6,024 bases of DNA from Paracoccaceae bacterium (lineage in GTDB: Bacteria > Pseudomonadota > Alphaproteobacteria > Rhodobacterales > Rhodobacteraceae). The position numbers and the translations under genes are program-made. Below are positions 5,806 through 6,024 of this stretch, one piece after another (position 1 is the stretch's first letter; every line of letters begins with the position of its first letter). The notes under the pieces were generated by a model, which did no database searches, was not told the origin of the DNA, and was given only the letters and a program-made list of their open reading frames with translations. Location of the stretch: contig PXES01000226.1 in the NCBI GenBank assembly GCA_003564655.1, positions 1 to 6,024 on the forward strand, read 5' to 3'.

Positions 5806-6024
5806 GAGTGATTCTGGCCATGACGATGGCGACGGGGCTGGCGGTTTCGGCCTGCGCCCGGCCGGTGCCGGAGGCGGCGCCCGCGCCGCAGCCGGCGCTT
5901 TATCCGGGCGAGACGCCGGAACTGCGGCGGATGATCCGTGCCTCTGCCGCCGAGCATGACATCCCCGAGGCACTGTTGCACCGCGTGATCCAGCGCGAGA
6001 GCGACTATCGCCCGGCGGCGCGCA
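5802..6024 (+). CDS. Lytic transglycosylase lipoprotein (partial, C-terminus beyond right edge)
   Basis: The 74 visible residues begin with a lipoprotein signal peptide: MRVILAMTMATGLAVSAC, with lipobox VSAC and lipidated C18. A Pro/Ala-rich linker follows (about 20-40), then the opening of an SLT-type lytic transglycosylase domain: LRRMIRASAAEHDIPEALLH and RVIQRESDYRPAAR. E66 in RES fits the catalytic glutamate of this family, whose pattern is an Ile-Pro-x-x-Leu-Leu segment followed by VIxxES. Such enzymes cleave the MurNAc-GlcNAc bond of peptidoglycan, forming 1,6-anhydro-MurNAc; here the enzyme should be membrane-anchored and face the periplasm. The start codon overlaps the tfoX-like stop (ATGA, 5802-5805), so translation is probably coupled. 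No clear independent Shine-Dalgarno is seen beyond AAAGAG. The rest of the domain lies outside the window. Confidence 0.87.
   Translation, partial: MRVILAMTMATGLAVSACARPVPEAAPAPQPALYPGETPELRRMIRASAAEHDIPEALLHRVIQRESDYRPAAR

Noticed and set aside
1..6024. Search for CRISPR repeats, tRNA or rRNA, insertion sequences, phage genes, toxin-antitoxin or defence modules
   Set aside because: None seen on either strand; gene density, codon use and gene types look like uniform core chromosome.

Overview
The window looks like a chromosomal segment of a GC-rich alphaproteobacterium, most likely of the Rhodobacter/Paracoccus/Roseobacter group. The C4-pathway 5-aminolevulinate synthase matches the Rhodobacter capsulatus enzyme residue for residue at the catalytic positions, an FnrL-type box lies upstream of it, and its neighbours are of kinds common in that group. 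I see no mobile element, tRNA, rRNA, CRISPR array or phage gene. This is mostly housekeeping sequence, and I find no convincing case for a wholly new multi-gene system.

Layout: (1) 1-511, minus strand: N-terminal part of a RodZ-like helix-turn-helix protein that runs off the left edge. (2) 657-1886, minus: hemA, starting at TTG. (3) 1887-2076: hemA leader with a 14-bp FNR/FnrL palindrome at 1968-1981. (4) 2077-2682, minus: small exported protein with two cysteine-pair modules resembling DUF4189. (5) 2683-2911: divergent intergenic region with a tandem repeat and a candidate promoter. (6) 2912-4354, plus: cytoplasmic M20-family metallopeptidase. (7) 4355-4454: convergent gap with a long imperfect inverted repeat. 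(8) 4455-5342, minus: polyphosphate kinase 2. (9) 5343-5445: compact divergent promoter region. (10) 5446-5805, plus: TfoX C-terminal-domain protein, overlapping by 4 nt (11) 5802 to the right edge, plus: a lytic transglycosylase lipoprotein, partial.

How the genes relate: hemA makes the first tetrapyrrole precursor, and the FNR-type box suggests oxygen-responsive control, as is known for Rhodobacter hemA. The RodZ-like gene downstream may be partly cotranscribed with hemA. The exported cysteine-module protein lies upstream of the hemA promoter on the same strand, and its function is unknown. The M20 peptidase and PPK2 are separate, convergent transcription units. The tfoX-like gene and the transglycosylase lipoprotein form a translationally coupled pair. 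The items most worth a second look are the hemA control region and non-ATG start, the duplicated-module exported protein, the tfoX/transglycosylase coupling, and the repeat overlapping the predicted -35 of the peptidase gene.
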